Positions 37,343 through 44,994 of a DNA stretch of 64,000 nt are shown in pieces (the stretch's first letter is position 1; each line of letters starts with the position of its first letter). The DNA comes from Bradyrhizobium sp. dw_411 (lineage in GTDB: Bacteria; Pseudomonadota; Alphaproteobacteria; Rhizobiales; Xanthobacteraceae), in NCBI RefSeq assembly GCF_018449695.1, contig NZ_JAAVUY010000015.1, positions 62,001 through 126,000 on the forward strand. Direction: 5' to 3'. Under the pieces are notes generated by a model, which did not search any database, had not been told where the DNA came from, and worked only from the letters and a program-made list of their open reading frames with translations. The translations under genes and the position numbers were made by a program.

Positions 37343-37726
37343 TCAGGAAATGGACGGTGGTGCGCGCGCCTGCGCATTCGAGCCGACTCGAACCGTCGGC
37401 ATCGGCTCTGCGGCTTCCAGCCACGATATCTGCTGGTATTGACGCTGCAGCGTTACGAAAATCAGCGGCGGCGAAGCGAGAGCGACGCTGGCAGCGTGGC
37501 CGGCGCCGCAGAACGCGCAGCATTCACCGTGATCATGTTGCGTCTTGGCGGGAGCCGTCTGCTGCGAGGCGGAAGATGCTGTTTCGGTGCAGATCGACAT
37601 CGACGCCAGATATAGGGGATCGCTGGTCGCATACGCCACCACGCGAAAGGCTGCGATCGGCGCAATGAGCTGCACCAGCACCGCCAACACCACGATTGGA
37701 ATGAATAGTTCCAGCCGCCGCCGCAT
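37343..37726 (-). CDS. pcuA: DUF2946 family protein, first gene of copper locus
   Basis: A 127-residue protein with an N-terminal membrane or signal helix (LFIPIVVLAVLVQLIAPIAA). A Cys/His cluster, HDHGECCAFCGAGHA, follows at about residues 67-81 and is a plausible copper site. The tail ends QARAPPSIS. The composition and position match DUF2946 proteins that precede copper genes. In related systems (CutF of Rhodobacter, CruR of Bordetella, as I recall) such ORFs act while being translated, sensing copper through the Cys motif and a proline-rich end. Whether PcuA works that way is inference. The ATG at 37726 is chosen over 37759. Confidence 0.75.
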   Translation of the reverse strand: MRRRLELFIPIVVLAVLVQLIAPIAAFRVVAYATSDPLYLASMSICTETASSASQQTAPAKTQHDHGECCAFCGAGHAASVALASPPLIFVTLQRQYQQISWLEAAEPMPTVRVGSNAQARAPPSIS

Positions 37727-38094
37727 GGTTCTCCCCGAGATCTCTTTTGGGCGTAGCACCCGCGTCAGAGCTTGTCGAGATTTCCAGAGCTATCGTGATC
37801 GCCAAGCCCGCGCGGAATTTCATCGCGCCGAGGGAATAATTTGGCCTTGCAGGAGTCGCGCTGGCAACAGCGCGCTTGTCCAATGCTCACACTCTCGAGC
37901 GCTGAGGCGCGGACGCATGCAGCGCTCTTCCACTGTCGCTCTTTAAATACCCTACTATAATACCTCAAAAGATAACCTACACGGCTAACCACAGCGGACT
38001 ATGACGAGATTCCATTCATTTCAGAAATTGCTCGAAATTTGAACAATCGTTGCTGAGAATGATGACAACGGCAGAAAGATAGGCTACCTGTTTA

Positions 38095-38262
38095 AGCTCA
38101 GGCTGGCCGCAAGGTTGAAGTCTGGTGGTCCAAGTCTCGGGAGGAGCCCTGGCGCGCACAAGCAGCGTCGCCCCGCTAAATCAAGATCAAATCGAACTTT
38201 GCGGGGAAATAGGGTCGACACAATTTTCAGAGCAGGGCACCGCGCCCTGCTCTTTTTCTTTT
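38095..38262 (+). ncRNA. Candidate small RNA ending in a strong terminator
   Basis: A rightward transcript seems to end at the terminator at 38229-38263, although no rightward protein gene precedes it. Upstream there are stable folds: CCCCGC at about 38172-38177 pairs with GCGGGG at about 38201-38206 around an A-rich loop, and GGCTGGCCGC lies near 38103. The 5' end is a guess, as no clear promoter was found. It does not show the signature sequences of RNase P RNA, tmRNA or SRP RNA. A short leftward transcript or an untranslated tail are alternatives. Confidence 0.4.
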
Positions 38263-38263
38263 T
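38229..38263 (+). terminator. Rho-independent terminator, rightward
   Basis: AGAGCAGGGC (38229-38238), loop ACCGC, then GCCCTGCTCT (38244-38253) make a perfect ten-pair stem followed by TTTCTTTTT. Read leftward, the stem is followed by GAAAATT, so only rightward termination fits. Confidence 0.85.
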
Positions 38264-38325
38264 GGGGCAGGTTCTTTTGAAACGAACCTCTCTCTGTGCT
38301 CATTTCTGCGACACGCCAGCGAGCA

Positions 38326-38673
38326 TCATTCCCGTTCGAGGAAATTCGATCCGATATCGGCCTTCTTCTTGATCGGATCGAAATCGCAATAAACGCCATC
38401 GGCATACAGCGTATAGCTCGAAACGACCCGGTACTTGTCGAGCTTGACCGAATTCAAGCCGATCACGTTGGTCAGGGTCCCGCCATTCCACTTGAACGGC
38501 GTGGTGCTCGGCGCCTTTTCGCAGGCGGCCACGGCTTCCGCGAACACAGAGCCTTCGACAAACGCCTTGATGGTCCGAAGCTGGACCGCCATTCGCCAGT
38601 TTAAATAGAAAGATCCCGCAAGACCGGCAATCGTCAGAATCAAAAGCCCGATAATGATTCTTTGAAACGTCAT
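38326..38673 (-). CDS. Hypothetical single-pass membrane protein
   Basis: A 115-residue protein with one N-terminal helix (MTFQRIIIGLLILTIAGLAG) that serves as an uncleaved anchor or signal. The soluble part has two Cys (AACEKAP and VYCDFDP), possibly disulfide-bonded in the periplasm. The frame opens at 38706, but the anchor starts at the ATG at 38673. It lies 41 bases after the DUF1467 gene on the same strand and may be the end of that transcript. No family recognised. Confidence 0.6.
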   Translation of the reverse strand: MTFQRIIIGLLILTIAGLAGSFYLNWRMAVQLRTIKAFVEGSVFAEAVAACEKAPSTTPFKWNGGTLTNVIGLNSVKLDKYRVVSSYTLYADGVYCDFDPIKKKADIGSNFLERE

Positions 38674-38713
38674 TTCCTGTTCTCCAAACCCGCACGCACA
38701 ATTCAAATGTAAA

Positions 38714-38989
38714 TTAGAGCGGAATACCCATCAGCTTCGACAGCCGTTCGACGCTGAGAAGCCCCTCATTATAGGCCAGTACCGCGACGGCAAAGAGGAT
38801 CGCCGATATCACAGTGGTCCAGATCAGCTTGCGGCCCATCTGGCTCGCGACAGGCGCACCGGGATCGGTGCCCGGACTGCCCTCGCCGTCTTCATGCTGG
38901 CTGCGAACGCCGAACGGCAGCGTCAGAAACAACACGATCCACCACATCACGAAGTAGATCGCAAACCCGGTCGAGATTGTGTAGGCCAT
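38714..38989 (-). CDS. DUF1467 family membrane protein
   Basis: A 91-residue protein with two membrane helices: ISTGFAIYFVMWWIVLFLTL and WTTVISAILFAVAVLAYNEG. A short loop with GSPGTDPGAP separates them. This is the DUF1467 pattern common in alphaproteobacteria, where the gene regularly follows mce, as it does here after six bases. Function unknown. Probably the distal part of the nuo-birA-rnj-mce transcript. Confidence 0.85.
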   Translation of the reverse strand: MAYTISTGFAIYFVMWWIVLFLTLPFGVRSQHEDGEGSPGTDPGAPVASQMGRKLIWTTVISAILFAVAVLAYNEGLLSVERLSKLMGIPL

Positions 38990-38995
38990 CCCTGC

Positions 38996-39400
38996 TCAAG
39001 CCTGTTCTATTTCGACGAGCGCGCCGGAAAAATCCTTGGGATGCAGAAACAGCACCGGCTTGCCATGGGCACCGATTTTGGGCTGCCCGTCGCCGAGGAC
39101 CCGCGCGCCTTCCCTGATTAACGTATCACGCGCCGCGATGATGTCCGGCACGTCGTAGCAGATGTGATGAATGCCGCCGTCGGCATTGCGCTCCAGGAAT
39201 TTGGCGATCGGCGAGGAGGCGCCGAGCGGCTGGATAAATTCGATCTTGGTGTTGGGCAGCGTCACGAACACGGTAATGACGCCGTGCTCGGGCAGCGGCA
39301 CCGCCGCGGAGATATCGGCGCCGAACGCCGCGCCATAGATCCTGGCGGCCTTCTCGGCATCCGCAACTGCAATCGCCACGTGATTGAGCCGGCCCAGCAT
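38996..39400 (-). CDS. mce: Methylmalonyl-CoA epimerase
   Basis: A 134-residue glyoxalase/VOC-fold enzyme that epimerises (2R)- and (2S)-methylmalonyl-CoA in propionyl-CoA catabolism. The metal-binding His of the first half is in GRLNHVAIAVAD, the next in GGIHHICYDVPD, and the final acid in KDFSGALVEIEQ. Length is standard. A repeat of about 100 bases separates it from rnj, so it may have its own transcript. Confidence 0.93.
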   Translation of the reverse strand: MLGRLNHVAIAVADAEKAARIYGAAFGADISAAVPLPEHGVITVFVTLPNTKIEFIQPLGASSPIAKFLERNADGGIHHICYDVPDIIAARDTLIREGARVLGDGQPKIGAHGKPVLFLHPKDFSGALVEIEQA

Positions 39401-39464
39401 GACGCTCCTCCGTATTCCTTTTTCTCGCGCGCGTTCATCGGCTTTTGCCGAACGCGGCTACCTT

Positions 39465-39561
39465 AGAGCCTTATCGGTTCTGATTGAACCGGGCTCTAAT
39501 CTTTTGTTTTGACGCGTTTTCTTTACGCGAACCGGTATCCACTTCGCTCGAAAACGCTCTA
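39465..39561. repeat. Dispersed palindromic repeat between rnj and mce
   Basis: The gap between mce and rnj is filled by a repeat with several inverted parts: CGGTTC/GAACCG (39475-39490), and GCGTTTTCTTTACGCG near 39513 with ACCGGTATCCACTTCGCTCG after it. Its end runs up to the rnj stop codon. From memory, near-identical copies are very frequent between genes in Bradyrhizobium and relatives. It may form an mRNA hairpin after rnj. Confidence 0.75.
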
Positions 39562-41229
39562 AACCGTCAGGACGTGAACATAGCACAGCGGTTTCTTGCC
39601 CCAATGCTCGTTCAGCGTGGCGCGCACGGCCCGGCGCACCGATTCCGCCATCGCATCCGGGTCGCGCCGACGCGCGCGCGGCAAGCCTTCGACGGTCGAA
39701 ACCACGACATCGAAAACGATCTCGTCAATGATTTCGCCGGCCATATTCTTTTCGGGTATGCCAACCAGATCAACCTCGGGATCGTCGGCCAGTTCGCCTT
39801 TTTCGGTCACGGCGATCGCGACGAAGGCGCAACCGGCGAAAGCCAGTTTGCGCCGCTCCACGACGGCGCGCGATTTGGAATCCTCCAGGATCGAACCGTC
39901 CCTGTAGAGCCGGCCCGACGGCAATTCCTCGATCACGGCAGGATCGCCCGGCCCGAGTTTGACCAGATCGCCGTTGCGGCAGATCAGGACCTTCGGCACG
40001 CCCGAGGCCCGTGCCAGCTTGGCGTGTTCGAACAGATGCAGCGCCTCGCCATGGACGGGGATCAAGAGTTGCGGACGCACCCACGAGATCATGTCGCGCA
40101 GTTCGTCGCGGCGCGGATGGCCGGAGACATGGACGAGATGGGTGCGGTCGGTGATCACCTCGACGCCCTGCGTGATCAGGCCGTTGATGATGGCGCCAAC
40201 CGCCTTCTCGTTGCCGGGGATGGTGCGCGAGGAAAAGATCACGCAGTCGCCCTTGTTGAGCGTGACCTGCGGATGATCGTCATTGGCGATGCGCGACAGC
40301 GCCGCGCGCGGCTCGCCCTGACTGCCCGTACACAGCGCCAGCACCTTGTCGGGCGGAAAATGGCCGTAGAGATCGGCGCCGCGGAAATTCTGCACGCCAT
40401 CGAGATAGCCGGTTTCGCGCGCGACCTGCACCACGCGCTCCATGGCGCGGCCGACCACGACCACCTCGCGGCCCGCCGCCTTCGCGGCATCGGCGACGGC
40501 GCGCAACCGCGCGACGTTGGAAGCGAAGGTCGTTACGGCGACGCGGCCCTTGGCCGCTTTCACCAGTTCGATGATGGTCTTGGCGACTTCAGCTTCCGAA
40601 GGCGAGCGCCCTTCCCGTACCGCATTGGTGGAATCTCCGACCAGCGCCAGCACGCCGGCATCGCCGAGTTCGCGCAAACGCCGCTCGTCGGTCGGCTTGC
40701 CGATGATCGGGGTCGGATCGATCTTCCAGTCGCCGGTGTGCAGCACCGTGCCGACCGAGGTATGGATCGCCAGCGCATGGGATTCCGGAATCGAATGCGC
40801 GACCGGAATGAACTCGACCGTGAACGGTCCAAGATCGACGCGGCCGCCTGATGGCACCACTGTAACCGGGATTTTCGGCGGATTGCGCTCGGACGCGCAT
40901 TTGGCCTCGAATAGCGCAGCGCTGAATTGGGTCGCGTAGATCGGGCACTTCAGTTTCGGCCAGAGGTCGATGATGGCGCCGAAATGGTCCTCATGGGCAT
41001 GGGTCAGGACGAGGCCGACCAGGTTCTTGCGTTCCTTTTCCAGGAAACGGACGTCCGGCATGATGGTGTCGATGCCGGGCAGATGTTCTTCGTCGCCAAA
41101 GGATACGCCGAGGTCGATCGCCAGCCACGACCGCTGATGGCGGTTGCCAAGGCCATAGATCGACAGGTTCATGCCGATCTCGCCGACGCCCCCGAGGGGC
41201 GCAAAGGTCAGTTCATCCGGGCGCGCCAT
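39559..41229 (-). CDS. rnj: Ribonuclease J
   Basis: A 556-residue metallo-beta-lactamase/beta-CASP nuclease with endo- and 5'-3' exonuclease activity in RNA decay and rRNA maturation. LTHAHEDHFGAI holds the zinc ligands. GDSTNAVREGRSPSE, STNA-type loop and VHVSGHPRRDELRDMISWV in the beta-CASP domain are typical. The C-terminal 110 residues are the RNase J tail. The start overlaps the birA stop by one base. The order nuoN-birA-rnj-mce is conserved in Rhizobiales. Confidence 0.95.
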   Translation of the reverse strand: MARPDELTFAPLGGVGEIGMNLSIYGLGNRHQRSWLAIDLGVSFGDEEHLPGIDTIMPDVRFLEKERKNLVGLVLTHAHEDHFGAIIDLWPKLKCPIYATQFSAALFEAKCASERNPPKIPVTVVPSGGRVDLGPFTVEFIPVAHSIPESHALAIHTSVGTVLHTGDWKIDPTPIIGKPTDERRLRELGDAGVLALVGDSTNAVREGRSPSEAEVAKTIIELVKAAKGRVAVTTFASNVARLRAVADAAKAAGREVVVVGRAMERVVQVARETGYLDGVQNFRGADLYGHFPPDKVLALCTGSQGEPRAALSRIANDDHPQVTLNKGDCVIFSSRTIPGNEKAVGAIINGLITQGVEVITDRTHLVHVSGHPRRDELRDMISWVRPQLLIPVHGEALHLFEHAKLARASGVPKVLICRNGDLVKLGPGDPAVIEELPSGRLYRDGSILEDSKSRAVVERRKLAFAGCAFVAIAVTEKGELADDPEVDLVGIPEKNMAGEIIDEIVFDVVVSTVEGLPRARRRDPDAMAESVRRAVRATLNEHWGKKPLCYVHVLTV

Positions 41230-42041
41230 CAGGCTGCTCCCGCCGACGCGGCCGCGCCGAAATAGACGTCGCCCGCCGATATCGGAACCTGCGCGCCCTC
41301 TGACGTCCTGACCATCATGCAGCCGGTTTCATCGATGGTGTCGAATATTCCCTCGATCGTGGCGGCGCCGGTGTGAACGGCGACTGGCTGCCCCAGCCCG
41401 GCGGCGCGCTCCAGCCAGAGCTTGCGGATCTCGCCAAAGCCACGTCCGGCGTCCCAGACGCCGCGAAATTCCGTCCAACTGTCCGACAGCGCGCCGAACA
41501 GCTCCTCTGCCGCGACATCAATGCCCAGCGCGGCCAGCGAGGTCGCGGGGGTCGGCGTGCCTTCGGGGGCCGCAACGACGTTGGTGCCGATACCGACCAC
41601 GACGGCCAGGCGATTGTCGGGCACGGCCTCGGCTTCCAGGAGGATGCCGGCAAGCTTCTGTGACCCTGCCAGAACGTCGTTGGGCCATTTCAGCGAAAAC
41701 TTCATGTGCTCCGATCCTGCCGATCCCGGCGATGCCTTATGGCTTACATTTCGCAGCGCCGTCTCAAGCGCAACCCCCGCAGCGAATCCGAGGGTCGCCG
41801 CGACCGGCGGCGTGACATCGATGACCTCGAGGATGCTGCTGGCGAGATTGCCGCGCGGCGCGATCCACGGGCGATTGCGCCGTCCACGGCCCGCCGTCTG
41901 CTCTGAGGTGACGAACCACATCGGCCCGCGCTCGCCGGCGCGCGCGCGCGACATGGCTTCCGCGTTGGTCGAGCCGATACTTTCAAATGCAGCGAGGCGA
42001 TAACCCGCCGATATGGCTCGGGAACCGAGCGTGAATGGCAT
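41229..42041 (-). CDS. birA: Biotin--[acetyl-CoA-carboxylase] ligase
   Basis: A 270-residue enzyme attaching biotin to carboxylase carrier proteins through biotinyl-AMP. The biotin loop is seen as TSEQTAGRGRRNRPW. KWPNDVLAGSQKLAGIL is the second active-site block, and the C-terminal SH3-like domain holds EGIFDTIDETGCMMV. There is no N-terminal helix-turn-helix, so it is a monofunctional ligase, not a repressor. It starts directly against the nuoN stop codon. Confidence 0.93.
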   Translation of the reverse strand: MPFTLGSRAISAGYRLAAFESIGSTNAEAMSRARAGERGPMWFVTSEQTAGRGRRNRPWIAPRGNLASSILEVIDVTPPVAATLGFAAGVALETALRNVSHKASPGSAGSEHMKFSLKWPNDVLAGSQKLAGILLEAEAVPDNRLAVVVGIGTNVVAAPEGTPTPATSLAALGIDVAAEELFGALSDSWTEFRGVWDAGRGFGEIRKLWLERAAGLGQPVAVHTGAATIEGIFDTIDETGCMMVRTSEGAQVPISAGDVYFGAAASAGAA

Positions 42042-43472
42042 CTAGAATAGAGACTTCGCCGCAGCCGTTGCCACGCTGACCAGCGGCCCCGGATAGACGA
42101 AGAAAAAGATGTTGAAGAGGCCCGCGACCGCCAGCACCGTGCGCAATTCCACGCGCATCGGATCGAGCTTGGCGAGCGGCTCGTCGAAATACATCACCTT
42201 GATAATGGTGAGATAGTAAAATGCGCCGACCACGCTGGAGAGCACGCCGATGACAGCCAGCGTAAACAATCCCGCCTTGATCGCGGCGATGAATACATAG
42301 AATTTTGCAAAGAAGCCCGCGAGCGGTGGAATGCCGGCCAGTGAAAACAGGAACATCGCGAAGAAGAACGCCAGCAACGGATTGGTGCGCGATAGTCCCG
42401 CGAAGTCGCTGATATTCTCGATCGGCTGACCGTTGCGCTTGATGGCCAGGATGATCGAGAAGGTGCCGAGCGTCATCGCCACATAGATCGCGATATAGAC
42501 CAGCACACCCTGCGCGCCCTCGGCCGTACCGGCCGCGAGCCCGACCAGCGCGAAGCCCATATGGCCGATCGAGGAATAGGCCATCAGGCGCTTGATGTTC
42601 TTCTGGCCGATGGCGGCGAACGATCCCAGCGCCATCGAGGCGATCGAGACGAACACCACGATCTGCTGCCATTCCGGCACGATGCCCGGAAACGCCGTGA
42701 GCGCGACGCGAGTGAACACCGCCATCGCCGCGACCTTCGGCGCGGAAGCAAAGAACGCGGTTACCGGCGTCGGCGCGCCCTCGTACACATCGGGCGTCCA
42801 CATGTGGAACGGCACGGCCGAAACCTTGAAGCACAACCCTGCCAGCAGGAACACCAACCCGAACACGATGCCGATGCTGCCCGTCTTGGCCGAGGCCGCG
42901 ATGCCGGCGAAGCTAACCGTGCCGGTGAAGCCGTATACCAGCGAAGCGCCATACAGCAGCATGCCCGACGACAACGCACCCAGCACGAAGTACTTCAGGC
43001 CGGCTTCGGTCGACTTGGCGTTGTCGCGGTTGCTGGCCGCGACCACGTAGAGCGCGAGCGACATCAATTCGAGCCCGAGATAGAGCATGATCAGGTCGCC
43101 GGCCGAGATCAGCACCATCATGCCGAGCGTCGAGAGCAGCACCAGAATCGCGTATTCGAAGATGCGCCGGGACGGATCGGCCAAGAATTCGGTCGACAGG
43201 ATCAGCGTCACAGCCGAACCAATCAACGCCAGGATTTTCAGGAACCGGGCAAAATCGTCGACGATGAAGCTGCCGTTGAACGTCGTCAGTTTTCCAGCCG
43301 GTAACAACAGTTCCAGCGCACCCACGACCACCAGCAGACAAACCGCGAGACCGGTGACAAGACCGGTCGTCTGCGGGCCGCGATAGGCCCCAATCATCAG
43401 CAGCGTCATGGCACCGAGGGCCAGCACAAGCTCCGGCAGCACGGGCAGCAACTGATAACCTGCAAAGTTCAT
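42042..43472 (-). CDS. nuoN: NADH-quinone oxidoreductase subunit N
   Basis: An antiporter-like proton-pumping subunit of complex I, 476 residues, about 14 membrane helices. GQKNIKRLMAYSSIGHMGFA contains the conserved Lys of the broken helix. MLYLGLELMSLALYVVAA holds the conserved Glu of the pump channel. Last subunit gene of the nuo operon; eleven bases follow nuoM, and birA begins right at its stop. Confidence 0.96.
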   Translation of the reverse strand: MNFAGYQLLPVLPELVLALGAMTLLMIGAYRGPQTTGLVTGLAVCLLVVVGALELLLPAGKLTTFNGSFIVDDFARFLKILALIGSAVTLILSTEFLADPSRRIFEYAILVLLSTLGMMVLISAGDLIMLYLGLELMSLALYVVAASNRDNAKSTEAGLKYFVLGALSSGMLLYGASLVYGFTGTVSFAGIAASAKTGSIGIVFGLVFLLAGLCFKVSAVPFHMWTPDVYEGAPTPVTAFFASAPKVAAMAVFTRVALTAFPGIVPEWQQIVVFVSIASMALGSFAAIGQKNIKRLMAYSSIGHMGFALVGLAAGTAEGAQGVLVYIAIYVAMTLGTFSIILAIKRNGQPIENISDFAGLSRTNPLLAFFFAMFLFSLAGIPPLAGFFAKFYVFIAAIKAGLFTLAVIGVLSSVVGAFYYLTIIKVMYFDEPLAKLDPMRVELRTVLAVAGLFNIFFFVYPGPLVSVATAAAKSLF

Positions 43473-43482
43473 AATAGCGCCT

Positions 43483-44994
43483 TTACTGCAGCAGGGCGGC
43501 TGCCTTCATGGCAGTCACCGCGTGGCCGTAATTGGTAACGAGTTGCTGGACCGAAGCCGCCGACATGTCGAGTACCGGCTTCGGATAGACCCCGAACAGG
43601 ATGGTGAGAATAACCAGTGGCGCCAGCGTCAGGCTCTCGCGGAATGTGAGATCCTTGATGGTCGCCAACGACGGCTTGACCAGCGCGCCGAATACGACCT
43701 TCCGGTAGAGCCACAGCGCATAGGCAGCCGACAGGATCACGCCCGTGGTGGCGAAGGTTGCGGTCGTGACCGAGACCTTGAAGGTGCCGAGCAGCGTCAT
43801 GAATTCGCCGACGAAACCGGAGGTGCCGGGCAGACCGACATTGGCCATGGTGAAGACCATGAACACCAGCGCATAGAGCGGCATCCGGTTGACCAGTCCG
43901 CCATAGGCCGCGATCTCGCGGGTATGCAGACGGTCGTAGACAATGCCGACACAAAGGAACAGCGCGCCCGACACGATGCCGTGCGAGATCATCTGGAACA
44001 CGCCGCCGGCGACGCCTTGGGTGGTGCCGGCGAAAATCCCCATGGTGACAAAGCCCATATGCGCCACTGAGGAGTAAGCAATCAGCTTCTTCATGTCCTC
44101 CTGCATCAGCGCGACCAGCGAGGTGTAGATGATCGCAATGGTGGAGAGCGAAAACATCAGCGGCGCGAAATCATGCGAGGCCAGCGGGAACATCGGCAAC
44201 GAGAAGCGCAGGAAGCCGTAGCCGCCCATCTTCAGCATGATCGCGGCCAGGATCACCGAGCCCGCGGTCGGCGCCTCGACGTGGGCATCCGGCAGCCAGG
44301 TATGAACCGGCCACATCGGCATCTTCACCGCGAAGGAAGCGAAGAACGCCAGCCACGCCCAAGTCTGCAAGCTTCGCGGCACCGCGGTGTGCATCAGGAC
44401 CGGAATGTCGGTGGTGCCGGCATTCCAGTACAGCGCCATGATCGCCAGCAGCATCAGCACCGAGCCGAGCAGCGTGTAGAGGAAGAACTTGAAGGAGGCA
44501 TAGACCCGGCGCGGTCCGCCCCACACCCCGATGATCAGGAACATCGGGATCAGGCCGCCTTCGAAGAACAGATAGAACAGCACCAGATCGAGCGCCGAGA
44601 AAGTGCCGATCATCAGCGTTTCGAGAATAAGAAACGCCATCATGTATTCGCGCACCCGCATCGTGACCGATTTCCAGCTCGCGACGATGCAGAACGGCAT
44701 CAGCGCAGTGGTCAGGATCACGAACGGCAGCGAAATGCCGTCAACACCCATGTGATAGGTGATGGCATTGGCGAGCCACGGCGCCTTTTCGACGAACTGG
44801 AAGTCCGGCTGGCTGGGATCGAAACGCATGACCAGGATCAGCGACACGGCAAACGTGATCAGCGTGGTCCACAGCGCGATCCAGCGCGAATTGCGCCGCG
44901 CCGCCTCGTCATCGCCGCGGCTGATATAGATCAGCAGCGCGCCGAACACCGGCAGGAACGTAACGACAGATAGAATAGGCCAGGTAGTCATCAC
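43483..44994 (-). CDS. nuoM: NADH-quinone oxidoreductase subunit M
   Basis: The middle antiporter-like subunit of complex I, 503 residues. The conserved Glu and Lys channel residues appear in LVLFYLFFEGGLIPMFLIIG and LMQEDMKKLIAYSSVAHMGF. HTWLPDAHVEAPTAGSVILA is typical of the M family. The ATG overlaps the nuoL stop by four bases (ATGA), so translation is coupled. Confidence 0.96.
   Translation of the reverse strand: MMTTWPILSVVTFLPVFGALLIYISRGDDEAARRNSRWIALWTTLITFAVSLILVMRFDPSQPDFQFVEKAPWLANAITYHMGVDGISLPFVILTTALMPFCIVASWKSVTMRVREYMMAFLILETLMIGTFSALDLVLFYLFFEGGLIPMFLIIGVWGGPRRVYASFKFFLYTLLGSVLMLLAIMALYWNAGTTDIPVLMHTAVPRSLQTWAWLAFFASFAVKMPMWPVHTWLPDAHVEAPTAGSVILAAIMLKMGGYGFLRFSLPMFPLASHDFAPLMFSLSTIAIIYTSLVALMQEDMKKLIAYSSVAHMGFVTMGIFAGTTQGVAGGVFQMISHGIVSGALFLCVGIVYDRLHTREIAAYGGLVNRMPLYALVFMVFTMANVGLPGTSGFVGEFMTLLGTFKVSVTTATFATTGVILSAAYALWLYRKVVFGALVKPSLATIKDLTFRESLTLAPLVILTILFGVYPKPVLDMSAASVQQLVTNYGHAVTAMKAAALLQ

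Larger units (their letters stand above)
37727..38325. other. 600-base intergenic region upstream of the copper locus
   Basis: No convincing protein gene here. From 37930 to 38080 the sequence is clearly A/T-richer than its surroundings and probably holds the promoter of the leftward copper operon; leftward TATTAT and TATAGT lie near 37965, without a good -35. That would give pcuA a leader of more than 200 bases. The right half holds a candidate rightward small RNA with terminator, listed separately. Confidence 0.5.

Noticed and set aside
37533..37883. Leftward frame beginning MKFRAGLAITIALEI, signal-peptide-like
   Set aside because: It runs out of frame through pcuA and becomes Arg/Gly-rich; pcuA is better supported by its DUF2946 pattern.
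37765..37992. Leftward 75-codon frame upstream of pcuA, with RCCQRDSC
   Set aside because: Attractive as a Cys-containing leader peptide, but it has no clear ribosome site, several equally possible starts and an unusual composition. Kept only as part of the long leader.
38098..38260. Identification of the 38.2-kb transcript as 6S RNA, SRP RNA, tmRNA or RNase P RNA
   Set aside because: None of the signature sequences of these RNAs is present by eye; left as unknown.
39484..40851. Rightward open frame of 455 codons
   Set aside because: Antisense to rnj; composition atypical (many His, Arg, Asp).
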